From: Pseudomonas fildesensis
GTDB taxonomy: Bacteria; Pseudomonadota; Gammaproteobacteria; Pseudomonadales; Pseudomonadaceae
Assembly: GCF_001050345.1 (NCBI RefSeq)
Contig: NZ_LFMW01000016.1
Location: 1 to 64,000, forward strand
Reading direction: 5' to 3'
Length of the DNA stretch: 64,000 nucleotides
In this document: one piece after another, positions 8,704-17,284 of the stretch
Layout: each line of letters starts with the position of its first letter
How positions within the stretch are numbered: the first letter of the stretch is position 1
Notes under the pieces: generated by a model
Told to the model about the DNA's origin: nothing
Databases searched by the model: none
What the model saw: only the letters and a program-made list of their open reading frames with translations
Translations under genes and position numbers: made by a program

Positions 8704-8735
8704 CGCCGCAGGCTTTTGGCCTGCGGCGTTTTTTT
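8704..8735 (+). terminator. Intrinsic terminator of spuI
   Basis: A 10-base GC-rich stem (CGCCGCAGGC, 8704-8713, with GCCTGCGGCG, 8719-8728) is followed by seven T residues, 22 bases after the spuI stop codon. Confidence 0.92.
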
Positions 8736-8741
8736 ATGCCT

Positions 8742-8877
8742 CTTGTGGCGAGGGAGCTTGCTCCCGCTGGGCTGCGAAGCCGCCCCCATAAGAACACCGA
8801 GCTCTTTCAGGCAGAACCGGGGTGCCGGTTTTGTGTCTGCTGCGCAGCCCAGCGGGAGCAAGCTCCCTCGCCACAAG
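8742..8877. repeat. Paired inverted REP (REPIN-type) element
   Basis: TTGTGGCGAGGGAGCTTGCTCCCGCTGGG-type sequence at about 8744 is repeated in inverted orientation ending near 8877, with about 80 bp of spacer that also contains GGCTGCG/CGCAGCC arms. Near-identical arms recur at 50803-50948 and, as a variant, at 45887-46037. This matches the REP doublets common in fluorescent pseudomonads. Confidence 0.85.
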
Positions 8878-8933
8878 GTATGGATCATCCAGTGGCTCTG
8901 CGTACAATGCCCGCTGCCCTGTAGGAGACTTCA

Positions 8934-9560
8934 ATGAATCGCCCCGCCGCCCCTCGCAAACCCCGCGCCCGCAGCCAGGCCCGGATCGACGCGATCCTCG
9001 ACGCCGCCCGCACGTTGCTGGCCGCCGAAGGCGTGGCCAGTTTGTCGATCTACAGCGTGGCCGAGCGCGCACAAATTCCGCCATCGTCGGTGTATCACTT
9101 CTTCGCCAGCGTGCCGGCGTTGCTGGAGGCGTTGACCGCAGACGTCCACGCGGCATTCCGGGCGGCCATTCAGGCGCCCATCGACCATGATTCACTCAAG
9201 CACTGGCGCGACCTGTCCTACGTGGTTGAACAGCGCATGCTCACCGTCTACAGCAACGACGCCGCCGCCCGCCAGTTGATCCTGGCCCAGCACGGCCTCA
9301 CCGAAGTGACCCAGGCCGACCGCCAGCATGATCTGGAATTAGGCGACCTGATGCTGGCCGTGTTCAACCGCCATTTCGAAGTGCCGACTTTGCCTACGGA
9401 TGTGGATGTGTTCGCCTTGGCGCTGGAGCTGAGCGACCGCGTGTATGCGCGCTCGGTGCATCAGCACGGGCTGATTACGCCGCGCATGGCGGAGGAAGGG
9501 ATGCGGGTGTTTGATGCGTATGTGGGGCTTTATCTGCCGGCGTATTTGCCTAAGCGTTGA
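8934..9560 (+). CDS. TetR-family transcriptional regulator
   Basis: This 208-aa protein has a basic N-terminal arm (RKPRARSQARIDAILDAAR) and then a TetR helix-turn-helix at about residues 20-60 (ASLSIYSVAERAQIPPSSVYHFFASVPALLEAL). The rest is the variable helical ligand domain. TAGGAG lies 5-6 bases before the ATG. It sits between a REPIN and the convergent ssuF; pseudomonads often have a TetR regulator at this place beside the ssu operon, but nothing in the sequence identifies its ligand or targets. Autoregulation or a link to sulfur genes would be a guess. Confidence 0.85.
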   Translation: MNRPAAPRKPRARSQARIDAILDAARTLLAAEGVASLSIYSVAERAQIPPSSVYHFFASVPALLEALTADVHAAFRAAIQAPIDHDSLKHWRDLSYVVEQRMLTVYSNDAAARQLILAQHGLTEVTQADRQHDLELGDLMLAVFNRHFEVPTLPTDVDVFALALELSDRVYARSVHQHGLITPRMAEEGMRVFDAYVGLYLPAYLPKR

Positions 9561-9585
9561 GTCTTATGCTGGCTGGGCCGGCCTC

Positions 9586-9667
9586 ATCGGGAGCAAGCCC
9601 CCTCCCACATTTGACTGCATTCCAAGGTTGAAACTCGGTCGAATGTGGGAGGGGGCTTGCTCCCGAT
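9586..9667. repeat. 82-bp perfect inverted repeat (REP doublet)
   Basis: The 26-base arms at 9586-9611 and 9642-9667 are perfect reverse complements built on GGGAGCAAGCCCCCTCCCAC. The element lies between the convergent TetR gene and ssuF, where it may also end both transcripts. A shorter relative is at 14575-14602. Confidence 0.9.
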
Positions 9668-9682
9668 AGCGGTCTCAAATGA

Positions 9683-9898
9683 TCACAACTTGGCGATCGA
9701 CACCTCGGTGGATTTCACGAACGCAATCACTTCACTGCCAATCACCAGCTCCAGCTCTTTGACCGAGCGGGTGGTGATCACGGAAGTGACGATGCCGGAC
9801 GCGGTCTGCACGTCGATTTCCGACAGCACGTCGCCTTCGACGATTTCCTTGATGGTGCCTTTGAACTGGTTACGCACGTTGATAGCTTTAATAGTCAT
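9683..9898 (-). CDS. ssuF: Molybdopterin-binding (Mop/TOBE) protein SsuF
   Basis: This 71-aa protein is a single Mop/TOBE domain: SARN-like start (TIKAINVRNQFKG), IVEGDVLSEIDV, and the closing VGSEVIAFVKSTEVSIAKL. Mop domains bind oxyanions such as molybdate. As the last gene of the ssu operon it corresponds to ssuF of the P. putida ssuEADCBF cluster, which is required there for growth on sulfonates, although its biochemical role is unclear. AAGGAAG precedes the ATG at 9898. The gap from ssuB is 28 bp, so it is probably cotranscribed. A perfect inverted repeat follows its stop. Confidence 0.9.
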   Translation of the reverse strand: MTIKAINVRNQFKGTIKEIVEGDVLSEIDVQTASGIVTSVITTRSVKELELVIGSEVIAFVKSTEVSIAKL

Positions 9899-9926
9899 AG
9901 TGTTCTTCCTTCATCGGACAAGTGAG

Positions 9927-10733
9927 TTATTGCGCCCAACGCAATTGCGTAGGCAGCGGTGAAACAGGTTCGGGTTCCGGCGGCGTGCCGGGCAGCGACA
10001 GCACACGGTTAAGCACTTCGGCCTCCAACGCAGCCAGGCGATGCGAGCCACGGGCGCGTGGGCGCGGCAGATCGACGATCAGGTCGAGACCGATTTCGCC
10101 GTCTTCGATCAGGATCACCCGGTCGGCAATGGCCACGGCTTCGCTGACGTCGTGGGTCACCAGCAACACGGTGAAGCCGTGCTTCTGCCAGAGATTCTCG
10201 ATCAATTGCTGCATCTCGATGCGAGTCAGCGCATCCAGCGCACCCAGCGGTTCGTCCAGCAGCAACAGGCGCGGTTGATGGATCAGCGCACGGGCCAGGG
10301 CCACACGTTGCTTCTGGCCACCGGACAAAGCTGCTGGCCACTCATTGGCACGCTCGGCCAGGCCTACCGCTTCCAGGGCTTCCAGCGCTTTGGGACGCCA
10401 ATTGCCTTTGAGACCCAGGCCGACGTTGTCGATGATCTTTTTCCATGGCAGCAAGCGCGCTTCCTGGAACATCAATCGCGTGTCTTCAATCGCTTCGCTC
10501 AGCGGCGCGGAACCGGCCAGCAGCTCGCCGCCGCTGGCTTTGTCCAGGCCGGCCAACAGGCGCAGCAGCGTACTTTTGCCGCAACCACTGCGGCCGACCA
10601 CGGCCACGAACTGGCCGGCAGGGATATGAAGGTCAATCTCTTTGAGCACTTCCCGTGCACCGAAGGACTTGCGCAACTTGCGCACGGCCAGCGGGATGCC
10701 CTTGAGCAGGCGTGGCGGTTGTTGAGCTGTCAT
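9927..10733 (-). CDS. ssuB: Aliphatic sulfonate ABC transporter ATP-binding protein SsuB
   Basis: This 268-aa ATPase powers sulfonate import. Walker A is GRSGCGKST near residues 48-56, the signature LSGGQKQRVALARAL near 140, and Walker B LLLLDEPLGALDALTR near 160-172, followed by VTHDVSEA. A short extra C-terminal tail (rich in Pro and Glu) makes it slightly longer than E. coli SsuB (255 aa). Its start overlaps the end of ssuC by 4 bp, indicating coupling, and ssuF follows 28 bp later. Operon order and motif set leave little doubt about the function. Confidence 0.94.
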   Translation of the reverse strand: MTAQQPPRLLKGIPLAVRKLRKSFGAREVLKEIDLHIPAGQFVAVVGRSGCGKSTLLRLLAGLDKASGGELLAGSAPLSEAIEDTRLMFQEARLLPWKKIIDNVGLGLKGNWRPKALEALEAVGLAERANEWPAALSGGQKQRVALARALIHQPRLLLLDEPLGALDALTRIEMQQLIENLWQKHGFTVLLVTHDVSEAVAIADRVILIEDGEIGLDLIVDLPRPRARGSHRLAALEAEVLNRVLSLPGTPPEPEPVSPLPTQLRWAQ

Positions 10734-11518
10734 GCCGCACCTCCTTTATTCACTTGATACGCCGGGTGCCAACGCAGCCACACCCGCTCCAGGCCGCGCG
10801 CCGCCAGGTCGGCCAGTTTGCCGAGGATGGCGTACATCACGATGGCCAGTACCACCACATCGGTTTGCAGGAATTCACGGGCGTTCATCGCCAGGTAGCC
10901 GATGCCGGAGCTGGCCGAGATGGTTTCCGCCACGATCAGCGTCAGCCACATAAAGCCCAGGGCAAAGCGCACGCCCACCAGGATTGAAGGCAGCGCGCCC
11001 GGCAGGATCACTTGGCGGAACAGGCTGAAGCCGGACAGGCCATAACTGCGCGACATTTCTACCAGCGCCGGGTCGACGTTGCGGATGCCGTGATAAGTGT
11101 TCAGGTAGATCGGGAACAGCGTGCCGAGGGCGACCAGGAAAATCTTCGCGGTCTCGTCGATGCCGAACCACAGGATCACCAACGGAATCAGCGCCAGGTG
11201 CGGCACATTGCGAATCATCTGCACCGAACTGTCGAGCAGGCGTTCGCCCCACTTCGACAGGCCGGTGATAAACCCCAGGGCCAGGCCGATACTGCCGCCG
11301 ATCACAAAGCCCAGGCCCGCACGCCAGCCGCTGATGGCCAGGTGGGTCCAGATTTCGCCGCTGCGCACCAGGTTGACCCCGGCTTCAATCACGGCACTCG
11401 GCGCCGGCAAAATGCGTGTCGACAACCAGCCCGCCGACACCGACAACTGCCACACCGCCAGCAATAAAATCGGCAGCACCCAGGGCGCCACGCGATGGCT
11501 CAGTTTTTCAAAATTCAT
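10730..11518 (-). CDS. ssuC: Aliphatic sulfonate ABC transporter permease SsuC
   Basis: This 262-aa inner-membrane permease of the BPD_transp_1 family has about six hydrophobic segments, beginning with VLPILLLAVWQLSV near residues 14-28. The cytoplasmic coupling motif (EMSRSYGLSGFSLFRQVILPGALPSILVG) lies near residues 150-180. Length equals that of E. coli SsuC. It lies 9 bp after ssuD and overlaps ssuB by 4 bp. It carries sulfonates delivered by SsuA across the membrane, with SsuB as ATPase. Confidence 0.94.
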   Translation of the reverse strand: MNFEKLSHRVAPWVLPILLLAVWQLSVSAGWLSTRILPAPSAVIEAGVNLVRSGEIWTHLAISGWRAGLGFVIGGSIGLALGFITGLSKWGERLLDSSVQMIRNVPHLALIPLVILWFGIDETAKIFLVALGTLFPIYLNTYHGIRNVDPALVEMSRSYGLSGFSLFRQVILPGALPSILVGVRFALGFMWLTLIVAETISASSGIGYLAMNAREFLQTDVVVLAIVMYAILGKLADLAARGLERVWLRWHPAYQVNKGGAA

Positions 11519-11527
11519 GACGGCGCC

Positions 11528-12676
11528 TCAGCTCTGTGACGCAGCTTTGGGAAGGATGTCGTTGGCGACCATTTCGCCGAACGGGCTGACGTAGCCGGCG
11601 CTTTTCGGCAGCTCGGGACGTTCGATATCCAGGTGGGGAAACAACAACTCGGCGACCCGATACGACTCTTCCAGGTGTGGATAACCGGAGAAGATAAAGG
11701 TGTCGATGCCCAGTGCCGCATACTCGTTGACCCGCGCCGCAACCGTTGGGCCATCGCCCACCAGCGCGGTGCCAGCACCGCCACGCACCAGGCCGACGCC
11801 GGCCCACAGGTTGGGGCTGACTTCCAGGTTGTCACGATTGCCGCCATGCAAGGCGGCCATGCGTTGCTGGCCGACGGAATCGAAGCGCGCCAGGGAAGCC
11901 TGCGCACGGGCGATGGTGTGGTCGTCCAGGTGGGAGATCAGTTTATCGGCGGCCTTCCAGGCTTCATCGTTGGTTTCGCGCACGATCACATGCAGGCGAA
12001 TGCCGAAGCGCACGGTGCGCCCGAGTTTCGCGGCCTTGGCCCGTACCTGCTCGATCTTTTGCGCCACAGCGGCCGGAGGCTCGCCCCAGGTCAGCACCAT
12101 TTCCACCTGTTCGGCTGCCAGGTCCTGGGCTGCTTCGGAGGAACCGCCGAAGTACAGCGGCGGACGCGGTTGCTGGATCGGCGGGTAGAGCAATTTGGCG
12201 CCTTTGACGCTGATGTGCTCGCCGTCGTAATCCACGGTCTCGCCTTCCAGCACACGGCGCCAGATGCGGGTGAACTCCACCGAGGCCTGGTAGCGCTCTT
12301 CGTGAGTGAGGAACAGGCCGTCGCCAGCGAGCTCTTCCGGGTCACCGCCGGTCACCAGGTTGAACAACGCGCGGCCACCGGACAGACGATCCAGGGTCGC
12401 GGCCTGACGCGCGGCCACCGTCGGGGAAATGATCCCGGGGCGCAGCGCGACGAGGAATTTCAGCCGCTGGGTCACCGGAATCAGCGAAGCAGCCACCAGC
12501 CACGAGTCTTCGCAGGAGCGGCCGGTGGGGATCAACACCCCGCCGAAACCAAGGCGGTCAGCCGCCTGGGCCACTTGCTGCAGATAACCGTGGTCAACGG
12601 CGCGAGCGCCTTCGGCGGTGCCAAGGTAATGGCCGTCGCCGTGGGTAGGCAGGAACCAGAAAATATTGAGGCTCAT
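11528..12676 (-). CDS. ssuD: FMNH2-dependent alkanesulfonate monooxygenase SsuD
   Basis: This 382-aa cytoplasmic bacterial-luciferase-family enzyme uses FMNH2 from SsuE and O2 to cleave alkanesulfonates to aldehyde and sulfite. The N-terminus SLNIFWFLPTHGDGHYLG and the active-site Cys55 in GRSCEDSW (the equivalent of E. coli Cys54) are present, as is the conserved GSSEAAQDLAAE segment near residue 175. Length matches E. coli SsuD (381 aa). It lies 25 bp downstream of ssuA and 9 bp upstream of ssuC. Sulfite release makes it the key sulfur-yielding step of the operon. Confidence 0.96.
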   Translation of the reverse strand: MSLNIFWFLPTHGDGHYLGTAEGARAVDHGYLQQVAQAADRLGFGGVLIPTGRSCEDSWLVAASLIPVTQRLKFLVALRPGIISPTVAARQAATLDRLSGGRALFNLVTGGDPEELAGDGLFLTHEERYQASVEFTRIWRRVLEGETVDYDGEHISVKGAKLLYPPIQQPRPPLYFGGSSEAAQDLAAEQVEMVLTWGEPPAAVAQKIEQVRAKAAKLGRTVRFGIRLHVIVRETNDEAWKAADKLISHLDDHTIARAQASLARFDSVGQQRMAALHGGNRDNLEVSPNLWAGVGLVRGGAGTALVGDGPTVAARVNEYAALGIDTFIFSGYPHLEESYRVAELLFPHLDIERPELPKSAGYVSPFGEMVANDILPKAASQS

Positions 12677-12701
12677 GGAGTTGTCTCCTGAAGAAATCGG
12701 A

Positions 12702-13670
12702 TTACGGCGCTTTGGCCACGGCGGCGGGTGGCGTCCAGATCACGTCCTTGATGCTCAAGGGTTTCGGGATCAATTTGAGTTGGTAGAAGCTGTCGGCGAT
12801 TTTTTGCTGGGCGGCGACCACTGCCGGGGTCAGGAACAGTGCGCCGTAGCCCTGGCGTTTCACCGAGGTGAGGGTGATGTCAGCCGGCAGGCCGAGCAGC
12901 GGTGCGACTTGCTCGGTGACTTCCTGCGGGTTGGCCTTGGACCATTCGCCCACGGCGCGCACTTCTTCCACCAGCGCCTTGATCACGTCCGGATGCTGTT
13001 CGGCGTAAGGCTTGGTGGCCAGATAAAACTGATGGTTGTCGGCAATGCCGGTGCCGTCACGCAGAGTGCGGGCTTGCAGTTGTTTCTCGGCGGCGGCCTG
13101 GTACGGGTCCCAGATCACCCAGGCGTCCACGCTGCCACGCTCGAACGCGGCACGCGCATCGGCGGGCGGCAGGAACACAGTTTGTACGTCGGTGTATTTC
13201 AGGCCAGCGTCTTCCAGGGCACGTACCAGCAGGTAGTGCACGTTGGAGCCTTTGTTGAGCACGACTTTCCTGCCCTTGAGCTCGGCTACCGATTTGATCG
13301 TCGAATCTTTCGGCACCAGGATCGCTTCACTGGTCGGCGCGGGCGGCTCGTAGGCCACATAGAGCAGGTCGGCACCGGCGGCCTGGGCGAATACCGGCGG
13401 GGTTTCGCCGGTGACGCCGAAGTCGATGGAGCCGACGTTCAGGCCTTCAAGCAATTGCGGGCCGCCGGGAAACTCAGTCCATTGCACCTGCACGCCTTGC
13501 GACGCCAAGCGTTTTTCCAGCGTGCCCTTGGCCTTGAGCAGCACCAGCGTGCCGTACTTTTGATAACCGATCCGCAGGGTCTCGGCGGCTTGAGCTTGAA
13601 CAATGGCGCCGAAGGACACAGCCGCAGCAAACAGTGCGACCAGACCACGACGCAAGATGACAGTGCGCAT
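12702..13670 (-). CDS. ssuA: Periplasmic aliphatic sulfonate-binding protein SsuA
   Basis: This is a 322-aa binding protein. A signal peptide (MRTVILRRGLVALFAAAVSFGAIVQAQA) is cleaved near residue 28, followed by ETLRIGYQKYGTLVLLKAKGTLEKRL, typical of the SsuA/TauA/ThiY-like NMT1 family. It captures alkanesulfonates in the periplasm for SsuBC. GAGAG lies just upstream of the ATG at 13670. ssuE precedes it by 93 bp and ssuD follows by 25 bp, the standard pseudomonad order. The decayed tauA at 17285 belongs to the same superfamily but is clearly more distant. Confidence 0.94.
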   Translation of the reverse strand: MRTVILRRGLVALFAAAVSFGAIVQAQAAETLRIGYQKYGTLVLLKAKGTLEKRLASQGVQVQWTEFPGGPQLLEGLNVGSIDFGVTGETPPVFAQAAGADLLYVAYEPPAPTSEAILVPKDSTIKSVAELKGRKVVLNKGSNVHYLLVRALEDAGLKYTDVQTVFLPPADARAAFERGSVDAWVIWDPYQAAAEKQLQARTLRDGTGIADNHQFYLATKPYAEQHPDVIKALVEEVRAVGEWSKANPQEVTEQVAPLLGLPADITLTSVKRQGYGALFLTPAVVAAQQKIADSFYQLKLIPKPLSIKDVIWTPPAAVAKAP

Positions 13671-13763
13671 GGCGCTCTCTCCAAAAATGCGATGAGGGGG
13701 TTGGCTGCACCTGCTTGGCCGTTAGCGGCTGAGTAAGGTGAGTAGTACAAATTGCAGTAAGGC

Positions 13764-14357
13764 TTAAATGCTCCAGCGAGCACTCAACAAACGTTCATTC
13801 AACACATGGGGGTCCAGCGGTTTCGGACTACGGGCCATGGCGCTATAGAAAGTTTCCAGGGCCTCGTGCAAACGGTGTTCGAGCACAGGCACCAGTTGTG
13901 CCTGGGCACTGCCTTCGCCATAAGCGATCTGGCTGTCTTCGGCAAAAATGCCGTGAAGCAATTCCTGGGCTTTCAACGCGGACAGCACCGGCTTCAAGGC
14001 GTAGTCCACCGCCAGCATGTGGGCGATGCTGCCGCCGGTGGCCATTGGCAACACTATCTTGTGGGCCAGGGCGCGTTCGGGCAGCAGGTCGAGCACGGTT
14101 TTCAATGCGCCCGAGAACGAGGCCTTGTACACCGGCGTGGCGATCACCAGGCCGTCGGCATTGGCGACTTGCTGCAGCAGGTCGATGACCTTGGGGCTGT
14201 CGAAGCGTGCGTGCAGCAAGTCTTCGGCCGGGAAGTCCCGTATCTGGTAACTCACTACCTCCACGCCTTTTTCTTGCAACCACTGACGAGTTTTTTCCAG
14301 CAAGACCCCGGAGCGGGAACGCTGGCTGGGACTGCCTCCAAGTGTTACGACCAGCAT
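13764..14357 (-). CDS. ssuE: NAD(P)H-dependent FMN reductase SsuE
   Basis: This 197-aa flavodoxin-fold reductase supplies FMNH2 to SsuD. The FMN phosphate-binding start VVTLGGSPSQRSRSGVLL (residues 3-20) and the VIATPVYKASFSGALKTVLDLLP segment (near residues 90-112) are characteristic of the SsuE/MsuE family. It is the first gene of the ssu operon, so the operon promoter should lie in 14358-14510. No clear sigma-54 or CysB site could be recognised by eye there. Length agrees with SsuE proteins (about 190-197 aa). Confidence 0.94.
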   Translation of the reverse strand: MLVVTLGGSPSQRSRSGVLLEKTRQWLQEKGVEVVSYQIRDFPAEDLLHARFDSPKVIDLLQQVANADGLVIATPVYKASFSGALKTVLDLLPERALAHKIVLPMATGGSIAHMLAVDYALKPVLSALKAQELLHGIFAEDSQIAYGEGSAQAQLVPVLEHRLHEALETFYSAMARSPKPLDPHVLNERLLSARWSI

Positions 14358-14510
14358 GTAGGGAATTCCTTAAGCAAGTGTCGGCGGTTCGCTGTGTGGC
14401 GATAGCGCCAAGATGGAACAGACCTTATCAGCAGATTTATATATCTATAAATCTTATTTTTTCATTTGTTTATTCTTAAAATGCATATGGCGCTTATCAA
14501 TCGCCAGGCG

Positions 14511-14534
14511 AAAAAAAAGGCCGTCGAAACGGCC
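14511..14534 (-). terminator. Intrinsic terminator of lsfA
   Basis: Read on the minus strand, GGCCGT/ACGGCC (14519-14524 and 14529-14534) forms a 6-bp stem with a 4-base loop followed by eight T residues. It lies about 80 bases after the lsfA stop and insulates lsfA from ssuE. Confidence 0.8.
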
Positions 14535-14574
14535 TGAAAACCCCTGCATTGTGAGCCTTGAAATACGGTCAAAA

Positions 14575-14602
14575 TGTGGGAGGGGGCTTGCCCCTCCCAC
14601 AC
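14575..14602. repeat. Short REP-type palindrome
   Basis: GTGGGAGGGG and CCCCTCCCAC arms flank a GCTTG-type loop. It shares its core with the perfect inverted repeat at 9586-9667 and lies directly downstream of lsfA. Confidence 0.7.
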
Positions 14603-14612
14603 GGGTTTTGCG

Positions 14613-15251
14613 TTAACGGTTGGGTTGCGGAGTCAGCCGCAGATACGGCTTCACCGCCCGATACCCCTTTGGAAAGCGCTTCTTGATCTCTTCCTCATCC
14701 TTGAGCGACGGCACGATCACCACCTCATCACCGTCCTGCCAGTTGGCCGGCGTGGCGACTTTGTAGTTGTCGGTCAGCTGCAGCGAGTCGATCACCCGCA
14801 GGATTTCGTGGAAGTTGCGGCCGGTGCTGGCCGGGTACGTGATGGTCAGCCGCACCTTCTTGTTCGGGTCGATCACGAACAAGGAGCGCACGGTGAGGGT
14901 GTCACTGGCGTTCGGGTGGATCAGGTCGTAGAGGTCCGAGACCTTGCGGTCGGCGTCCGTCAGGATCGGGAAGTTGACGACGGTGTTCTGGGTTTCGTTG
15001 ATGTCTTCGATCCACTTGTGGTGCGAGTCCACCGGGTCCACCGACAGGGCGATGGCCTTGACGCCGCGCTTGGCGAATTCGTCCTTGAGCTTGGCGGTGA
15101 AACCCAGCTCGGTGGTGCACACCGGGGTAAAGTCCGCCGGGTGGGAAAACAACACACCCCAGTTGTCGCCCAGCCATTCGTGGAAACGAATCTTGCCGGC
15201 GCTGGAATCCTGTTCGAAGTCGGGGGCGATGTCGCCCAGTCTTAGGCTCAT
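14613..15251 (-). CDS. lsfA: 1-Cys peroxiredoxin LsfA
   Basis: This 212-aa AhpC/TSA-family peroxiredoxin has the peroxidatic Cys45 in the PADFTPVCTTELG motif. No second conserved resolving CP motif is seen and the length (about 212 aa) is that of Prx6-type 1-Cys enzymes. The C-terminal domain ends in LPKGYRAVKPYLRLTPQPN. In P. putida lsfA is induced by sulfate starvation, and its placement beside ssuEADCBF fits a role in detoxifying peroxides formed when flavin-dependent desulfonation leaks. The gene is monocistronic by position: its own terminator lies downstream and a 292-bp gap upstream. Confidence 0.92.
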   Translation of the reverse strand: MSLRLGDIAPDFEQDSSAGKIRFHEWLGDNWGVLFSHPADFTPVCTTELGFTAKLKDEFAKRGVKAIALSVDPVDSHHKWIEDINETQNTVVNFPILTDADRKVSDLYDLIHPNASDTLTVRSLFVIDPNKKVRLTITYPASTGRNFHEILRVIDSLQLTDNYKVATPANWQDGDEVVIVPSLKDEEEIKKRFPKGYRAVKPYLRLTPQPNR

Positions 15252-15487
15252 GATGTGGCTCCTGGTGAGTGCTTATGGAGCCCACTGTGCATGGATTGCG
15301 GATTATTTAAAAAGAATAAATATCGATTTATCTAGACGATAAAGGAATATTAAAAAACTGTTCACTGGACGCGGGAAAGGGCGAGGGTCAACATCCATTT
15401 CAAGGTTCGAGAAGGCCTTGAGACGCTGTACAAAGAGGGGTTCAGGAAGGGCTTGCGGGGGTTGAGCCCGACTTGAAAAGCAAGACA

Positions 15488-15514
15488 CCTTGCCCGGGGT
15501 TGCGCCGGGCAAGG
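15488..15514. terminator. Possible terminator downstream of the OprD-family gene
   Basis: CCTTGCCCGG (15488-15497) pairs with CCGGGCAAGG (15505-15514). A four-T run follows on the plus strand; on the minus strand, the direction needed for the porin gene, the run is broken (TGTCTT). It lies 30 bases after the porin stop. Confidence 0.5.
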
Positions 15515-15543
15515 TTTTACAGTCTTACAACAGCATCACGCTA

Positions 15544-16914
15544 CTAGAACAGTGGCAGCGAGTAGCTGACGATCAGGCGGTTTTCGTCCTGGGAACGGGT
15601 GTTCGCCAGGTCGGTACGCCACATTGCGTTTTTCCAGGCAACACCGAGGTTTTTCAGTGGGCCTTCTGGAATCACGTACGCAACAGTGATGTCGCGTTCC
15701 CACTCGGATTGACCGGTGGTTTCAGCACGCCCAGCATTGTTGGCGATGGTGTCGATGCTGCTACCTTTGAGGTATACAACACCAGCCGTCAGGCCTGGCA
15801 GACCAACTTTGGCGAAATCGTAAGCGTAACGTGCTTGCCAAGTACGCTCGCCAGCGCGGGCGAACTTCTGGATTTGCATGTCGGTTGTGAGGTAGGCCGA
15901 CGAACCGTCACCCTGGTTCAACCAAGGGAAGTCGCTGCTGCCATTGCTGGCCTGGTAACCGCCACCGAAGGTGTGCCCGGCAACCGTGTACAGGAACAGG
16001 CCGCTGTACAGGTTGTTGTCGACTTTACCCTTGCCGGCGTTGAAGCCGTTGTAGTTACCGTTGGTGTAGTAACTGGAGGTATTGCCGTTCAGACCATCAT
16101 CGGAGCTGTTGAAGTAACGCAGGTCAGACTTCAATACGCCCGGGCCGATCGACCAGTTGTGGGTCAGACCGAGGAAGTGCTGCTTGTAGAAATCTTCCAG
16201 GTTGCCGTAGTAGTACTGGGCGGTCAGGTCTTTGGTGAGTTTGTAGTCACCACCGGCGTAGTAGAACTTGTTAACGAATTTGCCAGCGTTGTAGTTAGAA
16301 CTACCGTTGGCACCACCCAGAGACAAGCCTTCGTTGTTACTGGAGTTACGGCCTTTGGCATGTTCAATCTGACCAGCAACCAGGGTCAAATCCTTGATGT
16401 CATTGGTGGTGATCTGGCCACCTTGGAAGGTTTGTGGCAGCAGACGACCATCGTTGGTCACAATAACCGGCAGCTTAGGTTGCAGAGTGCCCAACTTCAG
16501 TTCGGTTTGGGAGATCTTGACCTTGCCGGTCACGCCCAGGCTGGCGTAATCGTTGACAGCCTTGTTGCCGTCGCTTGGGAACACGGTGCCGCCGGAAGCG
16601 GTGCCGGTGTAGTTACCATGATCAGCGCGGCTCGAATCCAGACGCACGCCGTACAGGCCGATCGCATCAACACCGAACTGAACGGTACCTTGGGTGTAAC
16701 CCGAGATGAAACGCAGGTCAAAACCTTGGCCCCACTCAGCGTTTTTGCTACGCGTGTTGGACGTAGCGTTTGGGTGACCATCACGGTTATCAGTGTTGAT
16801 GTAAAAGTTACGCAGACCCAGTGTGGCCTTGCTGTCTTCGATAAAACCGGCAGCGCCTGCTTGTTGGACGATCGCCCCCAAAGCTACAGCCAATGCCAAT
16901 GCTGACTTCTTCAT
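15544..16914 (-). CDS. OprD-family outer-membrane porin (OprE-like)
   Basis: This 456-aa outer-membrane porin has a signal peptide MKKSALALAVALGAIVQQAGA, then GFIEDSKATLGLRNFYINTDNRDG, the standard OprD/OprE-family opening. Further family marks are EWGQGFDLRFISGYTQGTVQFGVDA near residue 63-80 and the C-terminal strand LIVSYSLPLF ending in Phe, the BamA recognition signal. It most resembles OprE/OprQ-type members, which admit small anionic or amino-acid-like solutes; the substrate cannot be read from sequence. It lies between lsfA and the tauA remnant, which allows but does not prove a role in sulfonate entry. Confidence 0.9.
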   Translation of the reverse strand: MKKSALALAVALGAIVQQAGAAGFIEDSKATLGLRNFYINTDNRDGHPNATSNTRSKNAEWGQGFDLRFISGYTQGTVQFGVDAIGLYGVRLDSSRADHGNYTGTASGGTVFPSDGNKAVNDYASLGVTGKVKISQTELKLGTLQPKLPVIVTNDGRLLPQTFQGGQITTNDIKDLTLVAGQIEHAKGRNSSNNEGLSLGGANGSSNYNAGKFVNKFYYAGGDYKLTKDLTAQYYYGNLEDFYKQHFLGLTHNWSIGPGVLKSDLRYFNSSDDGLNGNTSSYYTNGNYNGFNAGKGKVDNNLYSGLFLYTVAGHTFGGGYQASNGSSDFPWLNQGDGSSAYLTTDMQIQKFARAGERTWQARYAYDFAKVGLPGLTAGVVYLKGSSIDTIANNAGRAETTGQSEWERDITVAYVIPEGPLKNLGVAWKNAMWRTDLANTRSQDENRLIVSYSLPLF

Positions 16915-17284
16915 GTACCGCTCCTCTCATTTCTAATTTTTGTATTTCTTTGGTCTCGGGTCTGACGCCCTCGATCCACAGATGCGCGATTAGCACCGCA
17001 TAGTGACTGACAAGTCAATCGTAACCTTGTGTGTCTACTACCTTCGTCTAACCGCAGTTGATTTGGTCCCTGCAGGGTAATGAGTTTTTCATACACCCAA
17101 AAAGAATTGTTTCATTCTTTTTCATACGATTTGGGAATAAGCCTTTCCATGGGCGGGACAGGTCAGGGTAGACGAACCGTTCCATAAGCTAATTCCTAAA
17201 GGGTATTTTTTCGCGTTTTTTTAGATCGCTTAGTGTGGCCGTACGGTTACATACGTCACCCACGATCAAAAAGGCGACGCCATC
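16915..17284. promoter_or_regulatory. 370-bp divergent spacer between the porin gene and the tauA remnant
   Basis: No gene is supported. The stretch is AT-richer than its surroundings, with T-rich runs at about 17206-17222, and should hold the porin promoter. The Shine-Dalgarno GAGCGG/GAGAGG region for the porin is at 16915-16930. A recognisable regulator site could not be assigned. Confidence 0.4.

Noticed and set aside
8742..8877. CRISPR or insertion sequence at the inverted repeats
   Set aside because: There is one inverted pair without regularly spaced direct repeats, and no transposase frame inside; it matches REP doublets.
15490..16905. 471-codon open frame on the plus strand across the OprD-family porin
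   Set aside because: The opposite strand has a signal peptide, family motifs and a barrel C-terminus; the plus-strand frame has none.
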